From: Arthrobacter sp. MA-N2
Lineage (GTDB): Bacteria > Actinomycetota > Actinomycetes > Actinomycetales > Micrococcaceae
Direction: 5' to 3'
Assembly: GCF_000517125.1 (NCBI RefSeq)
Contig: NZ_KI912155.1
Coordinates: 3,212,034 to 3,276,033, forward strand
Length of the DNA stretch: 64,000 nt
The notes below the pieces were generated by a model that made no database searches, was not told the origin of the DNA, and was given only the letters and a program-made list of their open reading frames with translations. This document shows, piece after piece, positions 33,419 through 41,904 of the stretch. A program made the translations under genes and the position numbers. Positions within the stretch are counted from its first letter, which is position 1; each line of letters begins with the position of its first letter.

Positions 33419-34243
33419 TTGTCTACAAGGCCGCGGGACAACCGTGAAGCCAAACGGCGCATCAGGCAGATGGAAGCCAAGCGCGAGCTGCGGCGTGCAC
33501 AGGGCAAGCGCCGCCGTCGGGACAATGTGATCGCCGTCGGTGTGGGCGCTGCCGCCCTGATTTCCGCCGTCGTGCTTCAACTCACGGTGTTCAACTCGAA
33601 CCCGAGCGAATCGCAGTTCGCAGCGGCGCAAGCCGGGCTGAGTTCGCCGTCCGCCGCTGCCTCGGCGAACCCATCCGCTTCCGCCGCGGGGACCGGGTCG
33701 AATAGTGCCGACATTCCCAAAGCGGACACCGCCGCGGGTAAGACGTTCACCGGCCAGCTAAGCCTCAACGGAGGGGCAGTCGGCGTCGAACTGGATGGCA
33801 CAACGGCTCCCCAGGCCGCAGCCGTGTTCAAATCCCTCACTGACGCGAGTTATTACAGCGGGCTCAAATGCCCTCGACTCACCACCGCCGACAACTTTGC
33901 AGTGCTGCAGTGCGGGGCCAAGGGCACGGACACAAGCGATGATCCCAACTTCCACTGGGGACCGCTGGAGAACACGCCCGCTAATAACACTTACCCGGCC
34001 GGGACCATCGCCGTCGCCCGTACTGGCAACAATGCGTACGGCAACGGGCACCAATTCTTTATTGTCTATAAAGACACTGTCATTCCCCCGGATTCTGCAG
34101 GTGGGTACACGGTAGTGGGGAAGGTGACGAGTGGCATGGACGTCGTGACGAAGATTGCCCAGACGGGTATTAATCCGGGCAGCAGCGCCACCGACGGCGC
34201 CCCTGTGGCACCTGTCACGATAGACTCGTTTTCTCTGAAGTAA
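33419..34243 (+). CDS. Membrane-anchored cyclophilin-type peptidyl-prolyl isomerase
   Basis: 274 residues from a TTG start that has AGGAGG five bases upstream; upstream in-frame codons are not needed. A basic cytoplasmic head (residues 1-36), one membrane helix at about 37-56, a Ser/Ala-rich linker and an extracytoplasmic cyclophilin domain from about 107 follow. The catalytic Arg is kept in CPRLTT but the usual FHR is altered to CPR; QCGAKGTD and HQFFIVYKD match the GGD and QFFI motifs. The gene lies between hisS and rel, as does the M. tuberculosis ppiB. It may be a weak isomerase or a chaperone for secreted proteins. Confidence 0.88.
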   Translation: MSTRPRDNREAKRRIRQMEAKRELRRAQGKRRRRDNVIAVGVGAAALISAVVLQLTVFNSNPSESQFAAAQAGLSSPSAAASANPSASAAGTGSNSADIPKADTAAGKTFTGQLSLNGGAVGVELDGTTAPQAAAVFKSLTDASYYSGLKCPRLTTADNFAVLQCGAKGTDTSDDPNFHWGPLENTPANNTYPAGTIAVARTGNNAYGNGHQFFIVYKDTVIPPDSAGGYTVVGKVTSGMDVVTKIAQTGINPGSSATDGAPVAPVTIDSFSLK

Positions 34244-34308
34244 CCAGCACGAACTACCGTTCGCGGCGCCTTACCTTAGTAATCCCTCCAAGCGAAAGAC
34301 TTTTAGCG

Positions 34309-35817
34309 GTGACAGACAGTCAGAAATCCGACGAAACTGCAGTAGTGGCCAACGAAGAAGAAGTCCAGGCACCGGCAGCCGCCGACGCCGGCGTTGAGTC
34401 GGCTGCGCCGGCAGACGAAGCGGCAGAGTCCGCCCCGACGCCTGCTTCTCCGACGCCACGTCCGGCCCCCTCGCATACACCGTCTCCTGCAGCCTTTGCT
34501 GCCCGTCCGAAGGCCGCAGCTAGCGTGATTCCGGCCGCTCCGGCGGCCCAGCCCACGGCTGTGTCGCTCGCGGAGGCCGCCAAGTGGGGGCGCGCCGAGG
34601 GTGACGGCCATGTCTTCCTGACCATCGACGGCGAAGAACAGCCGGTGGGACAGTACCCGGGAGTAAGCACCGACGAGGCATTGGCGTACTTCGCCCGGAA
34701 GTACGAGGACGTGGTCGCGCAGATCGTCCTCATGGAACACCGTGTGGAATCCAAGGCTCCGGCCACGGACATGCAGAAGACAGTGGACCACCTGCGTGAG
34801 CAGCTTGCCGAGCGCAATATGGTGGGGGACATCCGCACCGCCGAGTCCCGCCTGGACGCTTTGACCGGGCAGATTTCTGAACTGGAAAAGTCCGAGAAAG
34901 CCGCGCACGAAGCCGCACGTTCCGCGGAGCTGGCAGCCCGCGAGGCGATCGTTTCCGAAGCCGAATCCATCGCCTCACAGGATCCCTCCCAGGTGCAGTG
35001 GAAGACGTCCAGCGCCCGCATGAACGAACTCTTCGAGAGCTGGAAGACGGCCCAGAAGAACGGCATCCGGCTGGGACGCAGCAACGAGGACGCTCTGTGG
35101 AAGCGGTTCCGTTCGGCCCGTACGGTCTTCGACCGCCACCGGCGCGCCTATTTCTCGCAGTTGGACAGCACCAACTCGGCCGCGAAGGTGGCCAAGGAAC
35201 AGCTGATCGAGGAGGCCGAAGCACTCTCGAGTTCCACTGACTGGGGCTTCGCGGCGGGCGAGTACCGCCGCCTCATGGACCAGTGGAAGGCCACGCCCCG
35301 CGCCAGCCGCAAGGACGACGACGCCCTGTGGCTCCGTTTCCGTGCCGCCCAGGACGTCTTTTTCAGCAACCGCCAGGCTGCCAACGATGAGATCGACCAG
35401 CAATACACGGCCAATCTCGCCATCAAGGAAGAGCTCATTGTGGAGGCCCAAGCCCTCTTGCCGATCGCGGACCTCAACGCGGCCAAGAAGTCCCTGCAGT
35501 CCATCCGTGACCGCTGGGAAGAAGCCGGAAAGGTCCCCCGCGCCGACATGGGCAGGATCGAAGCCGGCCTGCGCAAGGTCGAGGACGCCGTCCGGGAGGC
35601 TGAAGAGGACAAGTGGCGCCGGAGCAACCCGGAGACGAAGGCCCGCACCAATAGCGCCCTATCACAGCTTGAGGCTGCCATCGCAGGCCTCAAGGAAGAT
35701 CTGGAGAAGGCCGAAAAAGCCGGAGACCAGCGCCGCATCAAGAACGCCCGCGAGGCCCTCGAGGCACGCGAGGCGTGGCTTGACCAGATCCAGCGTTCGG
35801 CCAGCGATCTCGCCTAG
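34309..35817 (+). CDS. DUF349 domain protein
   Basis: 502 residues. An Ala/Pro-rich disordered N terminus (about 1-85) precedes GDGHVFLTIDGEEQPVGQYPG and a long helical coiled-coil domain with at least three DUF349-type repeats, each with a conserved Trp: FESWKTAQKNGIRLGRSNED, MDQWKATPRASRKDDDALWL and IRDRWEEAGKVPRADMGRIE. The domain is widespread in actinobacteria and of unknown function. A GTG start is used. Immediately downstream on the plus strand is the hairpin at 35837-35881, which could terminate this gene. Confidence 0.88.
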   Translation: MTDSQKSDETAVVANEEEVQAPAAADAGVESAAPADEAAESAPTPASPTPRPAPSHTPSPAAFAARPKAAASVIPAAPAAQPTAVSLAEAAKWGRAEGDGHVFLTIDGEEQPVGQYPGVSTDEALAYFARKYEDVVAQIVLMEHRVESKAPATDMQKTVDHLREQLAERNMVGDIRTAESRLDALTGQISELEKSEKAAHEAARSAELAAREAIVSEAESIASQDPSQVQWKTSSARMNELFESWKTAQKNGIRLGRSNEDALWKRFRSARTVFDRHRRAYFSQLDSTNSAAKVAKEQLIEEAEALSSSTDWGFAAGEYRRLMDQWKATPRASRKDDDALWLRFRAAQDVFFSNRQAANDEIDQQYTANLAIKEELIVEAQALLPIADLNAAKKSLQSIRDRWEEAGKVPRADMGRIEAGLRKVEDAVREAEEDKWRRSNPETKARTNSALSQLEAAIAGLKEDLEKAEKAGDQRRIKNAREALEAREAWLDQIQRSASDLA

Positions 35818-35836
35818 TAGTAGTAAGAGCCTAGGG

Positions 35837-35881
35837 CTAGAGAGCCTGAGCCCGGTATTGCACCGGGCTCAGGCTCTCTAG
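35837..35881. terminator. Strong 20-bp hairpin after the DUF349 gene
   Basis: Perfect arms 35837-35856 and 35862-35881 (CTAGAGAGCCTGAGCCCGGT) close a 5-base loop ATTGC, followed on the plus strand by CTTTCT. It could terminate the DUF349 transcript. The same bases are also the last codons of the IS3 transposase remnant on the other strand. Confidence 0.75.
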
Positions 35882-35977
35882 CTTTCTCGAGATTCTTTCG
35901 GTGTTGTACCAGCGAATGTCCTCGTCCAATGCTGTTTCCAGTGCGTCTGTGTTGGTGAACTGGACGCGCTGGTAGCG
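35837..35977 (-). mobile_element. IS3-family transposase, C-terminal remnant
   Basis: Minus-strand codons give 46 residues and a TAG stop: RYQRVQFTNTDALETALDED and IRWYNTERISRKLESLSPVQ, then YRAQAL. The WYN-ERISxKLxxLSPVQYR pattern is the extreme C terminus of IS3-family OrfB integrases. Nothing upstream continues the transposase: within about 60 bases the stop of the next gene begins. It is a scar of an insertion event. No inverted repeats were found. Confidence 0.82.
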
Positions 35978-36034
35978 GCGTGAACGCTGACCGATGGTGC
36001 TGAAGATGATTCCGGTGATCGTTGGAACCCGCCG

Positions 36035-37204
36035 TCAGCGATTCAAGGATTCGTCGAGGTACCTTGCTTCGATTTCAGCGATGACACTATCTCCGGGGGG
36101 TGTTGTGATGCCTGTTGTTTGTCGTAGCGACTCTCCGGGCGTCCACCCCTTGCCGATTGGTGGCGGCTCAATATCGTGTTTCCAATTTGGGGCGACCCGG
36201 TCAAGCAGCAATGCCAGGAAACTGCCGGTGGAGTAATACGCGGAGTAGTCGAGCCCGCTCTGTTCCTCGGGCAGGTCCCAAACCTTGTCGAGTGCCGCCA
36301 CCAAGGAATTTTCCTTGGACGCGGCCCCCTTGGAAGGCACGGCCTGTCTGTACGTGTACTCAAGATAGCGTGCGGTGCCTTCGATGGCTTCGACGTTGTC
36401 CTGCGCCTTGAGTTGCGGCCATTTCTTATAGCGTGCCGCGCGGATCCCCGCGAGGTCTTTCGCGAGGCCTGGGAGCTTTCCCACCTCGGCCGTCGGCACC
36501 CGATCCAGGATTGACAACTCCGTCTTTAACATTCGGTAGTGCTCGTCCGTGCGGGGGAAATGGAAGACTCGAGAGTCGACAGAATCGTAGCTCCAGTTCG
36601 CCTGCTTGTTTACGTGGAAGGCCTCATGCATTGAGAACATTGCAAAACCCAGGCCCTCCGGAGGGTTCTCTCCGAGCATCCCTTCATGGAACTTAAACGC
36701 CAGAACCTTGCGCTCACCGATGGCGATTGGAGTGAAGTTGAAAGAACCCCAAAGCTCCGCATTAGCCGCCTCGAAGGTGTTGCTAACGTAGACATCATCA
36801 AGGGCGGGATTACCGGGGAATTCGACTTTCTTCATATGGCTCGTATCTACCAGGTGGCTCATGTTGATCACGTAGGCGTAGTGCCAGAGCGGGCTCTTAG
36901 CACCGTCGGTTCGAAGCAACAGGAGAGGCTCGCGGTCGTAACGGTACCCGGCCGTCCAGAGGTTCTCCGGTTGAGCCTTGAAGGCACGGTACTGCTCAGT
37001 TAGCTGATCGAACGTCGTGCGGTCCGTCTGGTCCAGGCTCTGATACGAACCTGCTGGCAGCGCCCTGTACACAGCCCCGGCGATCACTGCAGCAGCGACA
37101 AGAAGAAGCATCACTGAGAGAGCCACAAGGCGCACCAAGCTCCGAGATCGCCACCGTGGGATCGTTAAAGGCACTTTTTTCCTTTCGGATTCAGTCAGGT
37201 TCAT
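36035..37204 (-). CDS. Membrane-anchored putative zinc metalloprotease (HEAFH), unknown family
   Basis: 389 residues. A short basic cytoplasmic head, one membrane helix at about 24-46 (LVALSVMLLLVAAAVIAGAV) and a large extracytoplasmic domain. HEAFH at 193-197 fits HExxH, preceded by the hydrophobic FAMFSM; a downstream EGTARYLEY (Glu 275) is a plausible third ligand of gluzincin type. AGGAA lies seven bases before the ATG. I do not recognise the family; the metalloprotease call is from the motif only. It lies next to an IS3 scar and has no obvious operon partner, consistent with accessory DNA. Confidence 0.65.
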   Translation of the reverse strand: MNLTESERKKVPLTIPRWRSRSLVRLVALSVMLLLVAAAVIAGAVYRALPAGSYQSLDQTDRTTFDQLTEQYRAFKAQPENLWTAGYRYDREPLLLLRTDGAKSPLWHYAYVINMSHLVDTSHMKKVEFPGNPALDDVYVSNTFEAANAELWGSFNFTPIAIGERKVLAFKFHEGMLGENPPEGLGFAMFSMHEAFHVNKQANWSYDSVDSRVFHFPRTDEHYRMLKTELSILDRVPTAEVGKLPGLAKDLAGIRAARYKKWPQLKAQDNVEAIEGTARYLEYTYRQAVPSKGAASKENSLVAALDKVWDLPEEQSGLDYSAYYSTGSFLALLLDRVAPNWKHDIEPPPIGKGWTPGESLRQTTGITTPPGDSVIAEIEARYLDESLNR

Positions 37205-37603
37205 CCATCAGTTCCTTGGCGTTCCAAGCTCCCTTTCCCGCGCGTGATCTTCAGTAAAATCAGGCAGGATCACGTGAATGGCCGGGTACTGGGAACGGTT
37301 GTAGGTATTCAGAGGTGAATCGACATGGATTGGCTCTGAATTTCTTAACTTGATAGTGACAAGTTCCGACATAGTGACGACGTAACGGGTAAGCGGTTAC
37401 CAACACGCGTTAACGGCAAGGAAGGGACAGCGCCGTTCCAATTTCTTCGATGAATCTTGTGGGGTCGATTAGTCAGGAAAACATCTTCAGCGACACAATA
37501 AACTAAGGATTCTGATCGGTCCAAACGGTACTTACAAGAGACGCTGCCTGATGAAAGCGTGCAAGAAGACTGTCTGAGTGAACCAGCATTATCGCCACAT
37601 TTC
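37205..37603. other. Gene-free region between the metalloprotease and AbiEi-like genes
   Basis: About 400 bases with lower GC than the surroundings and no supportable frame. It presumably holds the promoter of the minus-strand metalloprotease gene. A small perfect palindrome GGTAA-GCGG-TTACC lies near 37387-37400. Confidence 0.5.
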
Positions 37604-37645
37604 CAGGCCCTGTCCCGGTTATCCACATAGCCGGGACAGGGCCTG
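37604..37645. repeat. 15-bp hairpin with a DnaA-box sequence in its loop
   Basis: CAGGCCCTGTCCCGG (37604-37618) pairs perfectly with 37631-37645. The loop begins TTATCCACA (37619-37627), an exact match to the high-affinity DnaA box. It may be a terminator-like hairpin or a regulatory site of the AbiEi-like gene that begins 34 bases later. Confidence 0.7.
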
Positions 37646-37678
37646 TTCTTCATTCGGCTGCCACGCGAGGATTGCTGA

Positions 37679-38338
37679 ATGGACACAGGATTCCCGCCTT
37701 CGCAACAACTGGACTCTCCTGCCCAGGATCTGTACTCGCCCAGTCCGCTGTTCACGTGGGCTGAGCTTCAGTCAATGGCCGCCGACGGCGTGCTCACGCC
37801 CCTCTACGAGAAGAGCTTCACCCCTCCTGGACTTGCTGTCACCCCACGGCTCCGCGCCCGTGCAGCTGCATTAGTAGTTCCGGATCGCATCCGGAGGAAA
37901 GTCATTGCAGGCCGAATGACGGCGGCCTGGATCTACGGTTGCGCGGATGCTCCCGAAAGGCTCTCGCTGCTAGTTGACGCCAAACACCGCATATCGAGCC
38001 TTCGCTCGGCCCGGGCCTGCATTCTGCACGAAGTGCGCTTGGGCCAACTGGACGTGGTCAGCATCGGCGGTCTTCTGGTAACCACTCCCCTCCGGACGGC
38101 TGTGGATGTGGCCCTGTATGTGGAAGCGGACAGGGCCGTGCCGGCCCTGCGGAGGTTGTTGTCCCAGGAGCAGCTGGGCGTTCGGCTTCGGCTCCTGACG
38201 CTTGCTGTGGAGGCGTTCCCCAGGGTCCCGTACAAAAAAGCCGCCTTGCGCAAGCTCACAGCCCTAGCGCTTCAACAAGACGTGCTTCATCAAGACGCGC
38301 TTCAGACTGAGGCTCTCCCGCCCAAGGCAGCCGCTTGA
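37679..38338 (+). CDS. AbiEi-like (type IV toxin-antitoxin antitoxin family) protein, orphan
   Basis: 219 residues. The central region resembles AbiEi/DUF559-neighbour proteins of Arthrobacter: RLRARAAALVVPDRIRRKVI, then TAAWIYGCADAPERLSLLVD, and LDVVSIGGLLVTTPLRTAVD. GAGGA lies eight bases upstream of the ATG. No AbiEii nucleotidyltransferase toxin gene is adjacent, and the neighbours are an accessory gene and convergent rel (12 bp between the stops). It may be an orphan transcriptional regulator. Family assignment is moderate. Confidence 0.62.
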   Translation: MDTGFPPSQQLDSPAQDLYSPSPLFTWAELQSMAADGVLTPLYEKSFTPPGLAVTPRLRARAAALVVPDRIRRKVIAGRMTAAWIYGCADAPERLSLLVDAKHRISSLRSARACILHEVRLGQLDVVSIGGLLVTTPLRTAVDVALYVEADRAVPALRRLLSQEQLGVRLRLLTLAVEAFPRVPYKKAALRKLTALALQQDVLHQDALQTEALPPKAAA

Positions 38339-38349
38339 GTTTCGACAGT

Positions 38350-40743
38350 TCAGCTTCGTCGGTGGTTTCCGGTGGTCCTGTAGACGTCGAAGACGCCGTC
38401 GATCCTTCGCACGGCGCTGAGTACATGGTGCAGGTACTTGGGGTCTCCCATTTCGAAAGCGAAGCGGGAGATCGCCACACGGTCGCTGGAAGTGTGCACG
38501 GACGCAGCCAGGATATTGACGTGGTTCTCCGATAGAACGCGGGTGACATCCGAGAGCAAGGACTTCCGGTCGAGGGCTTCCACTTGGATCTCAACCAGGA
38601 AAACGCTGGATTGGGTCGGGGCCCATTCGACTTCGACGATACGGTCCGGCTGGTCCCGGAGATCCGAGACATTCGTGCAGTCGGTGCGGTGAACCGAAAC
38701 ACCCGAGCCCCTGGTGACGAAGCCAAGGATCGGATCGGGTGGTACGGGCGTACAACAGCGGGCGAGCTTCACCCAGACATCTCCCACTCCCCGGACAACG
38801 ACGCCGGAGTCCGAGTACCGGGCTTTCTGGAGCTGCGAGGGGATGCTGACTTCCTCCAGGTCCTCGTCTGGAGTTTCATGGCCACCGAGGTGCTCCATGA
38901 GCTTTTCCATGACGGACTGCGCCGAGGTGTGGCCATCACCTACACCGGCGTAGAGACCCGAAATATCAACGTAGTGGAATTCCTCCGCCACCGTGGAGAG
39001 CGCGTCATGTGTCATGAGCCGCTGAAGGGGCAGGTTCTGCTTGCGCATCGCACGGGTCAGCTGGTCCTTGCCCCGATCGATCGCCTCTTCGCGGCGCTCC
39101 TTAGTGAACCATTGCCGGATCTTGTTACGGGCCCGGGCGCTCTTGACGAAGTGTTGCCAGTCCTGGCTCGGCCCTGCACCTTCGGCCTTGGACGTGAAAA
39201 TTTCCACCCAGTCGCCGTGATTCAGTTCGCTGTTAAGCGGTACCAGCTTGCCGTTGACACGCGCGCCGATTGTCCGGTGACCCACCTCGGTGTGGACAGC
39301 ATAAGCGAAGTCAACCGGCGTCGATCCAGCAGGAAGGGCCATGACCTCGCCCTTGGGCGTAAAGACGAACACCTCGCGGGCATTGATCTCAAAACGCAAG
39401 GAGTCCAGGAATTCGCCCGGATCAGATGTTTCCTGCTGCCAGTCGACCAATGAACGCAACCAGCCCATGTCGCCGTCTTTGGGACTCCCCGGGCCCACGG
39501 CAGTCCGGTTGGGCTGGTCCTTGTACTTCCAGTGGGCCGCCACGCCATACTCGGCACGGCGGTGCATCTCGTGCGTGCGGATCTGGATCTCGACAGGCTT
39601 ACCGCCAGGCCCGATCACCGTGGTGTGCAAAGACTGGTACATGTTGAATTTCGGCATAGCGATATAGTCCTTGAACCTCCCCGGCAGGGGGTTCCACCGC
39701 GAATGCAAGGTGCCAAGAGCTGCGTAACAGTCACGGACGGAGTCCACCAAGACACGCACGCCCATAAGGTCGTTGATGTCGTCGAAGTCCTTGTCACGGA
39801 CGATCATCTTTTGGTAGATCGAGTAGTAGTGCTTGGGCCGGCCCGTGATGGTTGCCTTGATGCGGGCAGCCCGGAGGTCTTCGGCAATCTGGTTGCGGAT
39901 GACGCTCAGGCTCTTCTCGCGCTCCGGCGTGCGGTCCCCCACCATCCGGACGATCTCTTCATAGACCTTCGGGTACAGGGCGGCGAAAGAGAGGTCCTCA
40001 AGTTCCCACTTGATCGTGTTCATGCCGAGGCGGTGGGCCAGCGGAGCGAAGATCTCAAGCGTTTCACGGGCTTTGCGGGAAGATGATTCAGCGGAAACGA
40101 ACCGCCACGTACGGGCATTGTGCAGCCGGTCCGCAAGTTTGATCATCAAAACGCGGATGTCCTTGGCCATGGCCACAACCATCTTGCGGACGGTCTCTGA
40201 CTGCGCAGCCTCACCGAACTGGACCTTGTCCAGCTTGGTGACACCGTCCACGAGCATCGCAACCTCGGGACCGAAGTCGCGGGTCAGGTCAGCGAGCGTG
40301 TAAGGAGTGTCCTCCACGGTGTCGTGCAAGAGCGCAGCGGCCAAGGTGGTGCCGGTGAGCCCGAGCTCGGCCAAGATCGTGGCCACCGCTACCGGGTGGG
40401 TGATGTAGGGATCGCCGCTCTTGCGCTTCTGTCCTTGATGGCTGCGCTCCGCGACCGTGAAGGCCCGCTGGATCAGGTCGAGGTCTTCCTTGGGGTTGTT
40501 CGCCCGCACTGTCCTGAGGAGAGGTTCGAGAATGGGCGAATAGGTGCTCGCGCCGCGCCCCGTGAGTTTCGCGAGCCTGGAGCGTGTCCTTTCGCGCCGT
40601 CCGGGAAACGTTGGACGCACGCCTGGGCTGTCCACCGGAACACCACCCGCAGTGTTTCCCGTAGATGCGGTTGCGGTGACGGGCACGCGGCTCAGACCGT
40701 CTTCCCCGCCCGTCGGCGGCGCCGACGTCGTACGTTCCTCCAC
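38350..40743 (-). CDS. relA: Bifunctional (p)ppGpp synthetase/hydrolase (RSH)
   Basis: Stringent-response enzyme, 797 residues. The HD hydrolase half is intact ([22 protein letters not shown]), followed by the synthetase domain ([36 protein letters not shown]), TGS ([20 protein letters not shown]) and a C-terminal ACT domain. Both activities should be present, as in the single long RSH of actinobacteria. The GTG at 40743 is preferred because GAGGGG lies eight bases upstream; an in-frame GTG five codons earlier lacks one. A long Pro/Thr-rich N-terminal leader (about 55 residues) is unusual relative to E. coli. Confidence 0.95.
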   Translation of the reverse strand: MEERTTSAPPTGGEDGLSRVPVTATASTGNTAGGVPVDSPGVRPTFPGRRERTRSRLAKLTGRGASTYSPILEPLLRTVRANNPKEDLDLIQRAFTVAERSHQGQKRKSGDPYITHPVAVATILAELGLTGTTLAAALLHDTVEDTPYTLADLTRDFGPEVAMLVDGVTKLDKVQFGEAAQSETVRKMVVAMAKDIRVLMIKLADRLHNARTWRFVSAESSSRKARETLEIFAPLAHRLGMNTIKWELEDLSFAALYPKVYEEIVRMVGDRTPEREKSLSVIRNQIAEDLRAARIKATITGRPKHYYSIYQKMIVRDKDFDDINDLMGVRVLVDSVRDCYAALGTLHSRWNPLPGRFKDYIAMPKFNMYQSLHTTVIGPGGKPVEIQIRTHEMHRRAEYGVAAHWKYKDQPNRTAVGPGSPKDGDMGWLRSLVDWQQETSDPGEFLDSLRFEINAREVFVFTPKGEVMALPAGSTPVDFAYAVHTEVGHRTIGARVNGKLVPLNSELNHGDWVEIFTSKAEGAGPSQDWQHFVKSARARNKIRQWFTKERREEAIDRGKDQLTRAMRKQNLPLQRLMTHDALSTVAEEFHYVDISGLYAGVGDGHTSAQSVMEKLMEHLGGHETPDEDLEEVSIPSQLQKARYSDSGVVVRGVGDVWVKLARCCTPVPPDPILGFVTRGSGVSVHRTDCTNVSDLRDQPDRIVEVEWAPTQSSVFLVEIQVEALDRKSLLSDVTRVLSENHVNILAASVHTSSDRVAISRFAFEMGDPKYLHHVLSAVRRIDGVFDVYRTTGNHRRS

Positions 40744-40839
40744 AAGAGCACCCCTCACGACTGACTTAATTCTTCCAGTCTATTCCCGACGGTGACCTGT
40801 CCAAGAACCGGTACCCAGATGACGGAGGCAGGAACACGA

Positions 40840-40874
40840 AAGGCCGCTCACTGCCCTGGGCAGTGAGCGGCCTT
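40840..40874 (-). terminator. Intrinsic terminator after secF
   Basis: AAGGCCGCTCACTGCCC (40840-40856) pairs perfectly with 40858-40874; read from the minus strand it is followed by TTTCGTG. It separates secF from rel. Confidence 0.85.
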
Positions 40875-40890
40875 CCACAAGGAAACCAGG

Positions 40891-41904
40891 CTAAACAGTA
40901 GCGGCTTCCGAATCCGATGCGGCGGCCGCTGAGCGACGATTCGCGACCTTTTTGGCCTGCTTCTGCAGTTGCGGTTCGCTTTGGCGCAGCCAAGCATAGA
41001 GCGGAGCTGCGATGAAGATTGTTGCTGCAGTGCCAATGAGGATACCGACGAACAACGCCAGGGACAGGTCGCGGAGCGTGCCCGCACCCAAAAGTCCGGC
41101 ACCGATGAAGAGAATCGCGGCGACTGGCAGCACGGCCACCATCATGGTGTTGATGGAGCGTACCAAGGTCTGGTTGACGGCAAGGTTGACCTCTTCGGCA
41201 AACGTACGCCGGCTCGAGGTGGTGATGTCAGAGGTATTTTCGCGGATCTTGTCGAAAACCACCACGGTGTCGTAAAGCGAATAGCTGAGAACAGTCAGGA
41301 AGCCGATGATGGCCGACGGCGTCACTTCAAAATCGCTGAGCGAGTAGACACCGGCCGTCGTGAACATCGTGACCAGCATGCCGGCGAGGGCCGAGACGGA
41401 CATCTTCCACGTGCGGAAGTACAAGGCCATCAACAGCGCGGCCAATCCCACGAACACCGCCAGGCCAATCAGCGCCTGCTTGGTGACGTCCTGCCCCCAT
41501 GTGGGGCCGATAAAGGTCGAGGTGACCTCGTTGTCCGTGACGCCGTAGGCCTTGGCTAGGTCCGTCTTGATCTTGATCGTCTGGTCATCGCTGAGTTTGT
41601 CCGTCTGGATACGCATAGTGTTGCCGGCGACGTTCGCAACGCGCGGAACAGCACCGGACACGACGTCATGGACCGCCTTTTCACCCACGGCGGAATCAGT
41701 GGTTTTGACGTTGGAAACGGTGAACTCGGAACCACCCCGGAAGTCAATGCCAAGGTTGTAACCACCTTTGACCACCGGCAGGAGGATCGAGATCGCCACG
41801 GCGACAGCGGCGATGAAGAACCAGATCTTTTTGTTGGCTACGAAGTCGTAGGAGCGTTTGCCCGTGTAGAGCTCATTGCCGAACTTTGCGAAGCTCGTGG
41901 TCAT
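40891..41904 (-). CDS. secF: Protein translocase subunit SecF
   Basis: Six-span RND-like subunit that with SecD uses the proton motive force to help release exported proteins. The product is 337 residues. The N-terminal helix precedes GIDFRGGSEFTV, the SecD/SecF family signature, then the P1 domain and five further spans with SLYDTVVVFDKIREN and the SINTMMVAVLPVAAI region. The C terminus is Ala/Lys-rich. The ATG overlaps the secD stop by one base (TAATG), and a terminator follows. Order yajC-secD-secF is standard. Confidence 0.96.
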   Translation of the reverse strand: MTTSFAKFGNELYTGKRSYDFVANKKIWFFIAAVAVAISILLPVVKGGYNLGIDFRGGSEFTVSNVKTTDSAVGEKAVHDVVSGAVPRVANVAGNTMRIQTDKLSDDQTIKIKTDLAKAYGVTDNEVTSTFIGPTWGQDVTKQALIGLAVFVGLAALLMALYFRTWKMSVSALAGMLVTMFTTAGVYSLSDFEVTPSAIIGFLTVLSYSLYDTVVVFDKIRENTSDITTSSRRTFAEEVNLAVNQTLVRSINTMMVAVLPVAAILFIGAGLLGAGTLRDLSLALFVGILIGTAATIFIAAPLYAWLRQSEPQLQKQAKKVANRRSAAAASDSEAATV

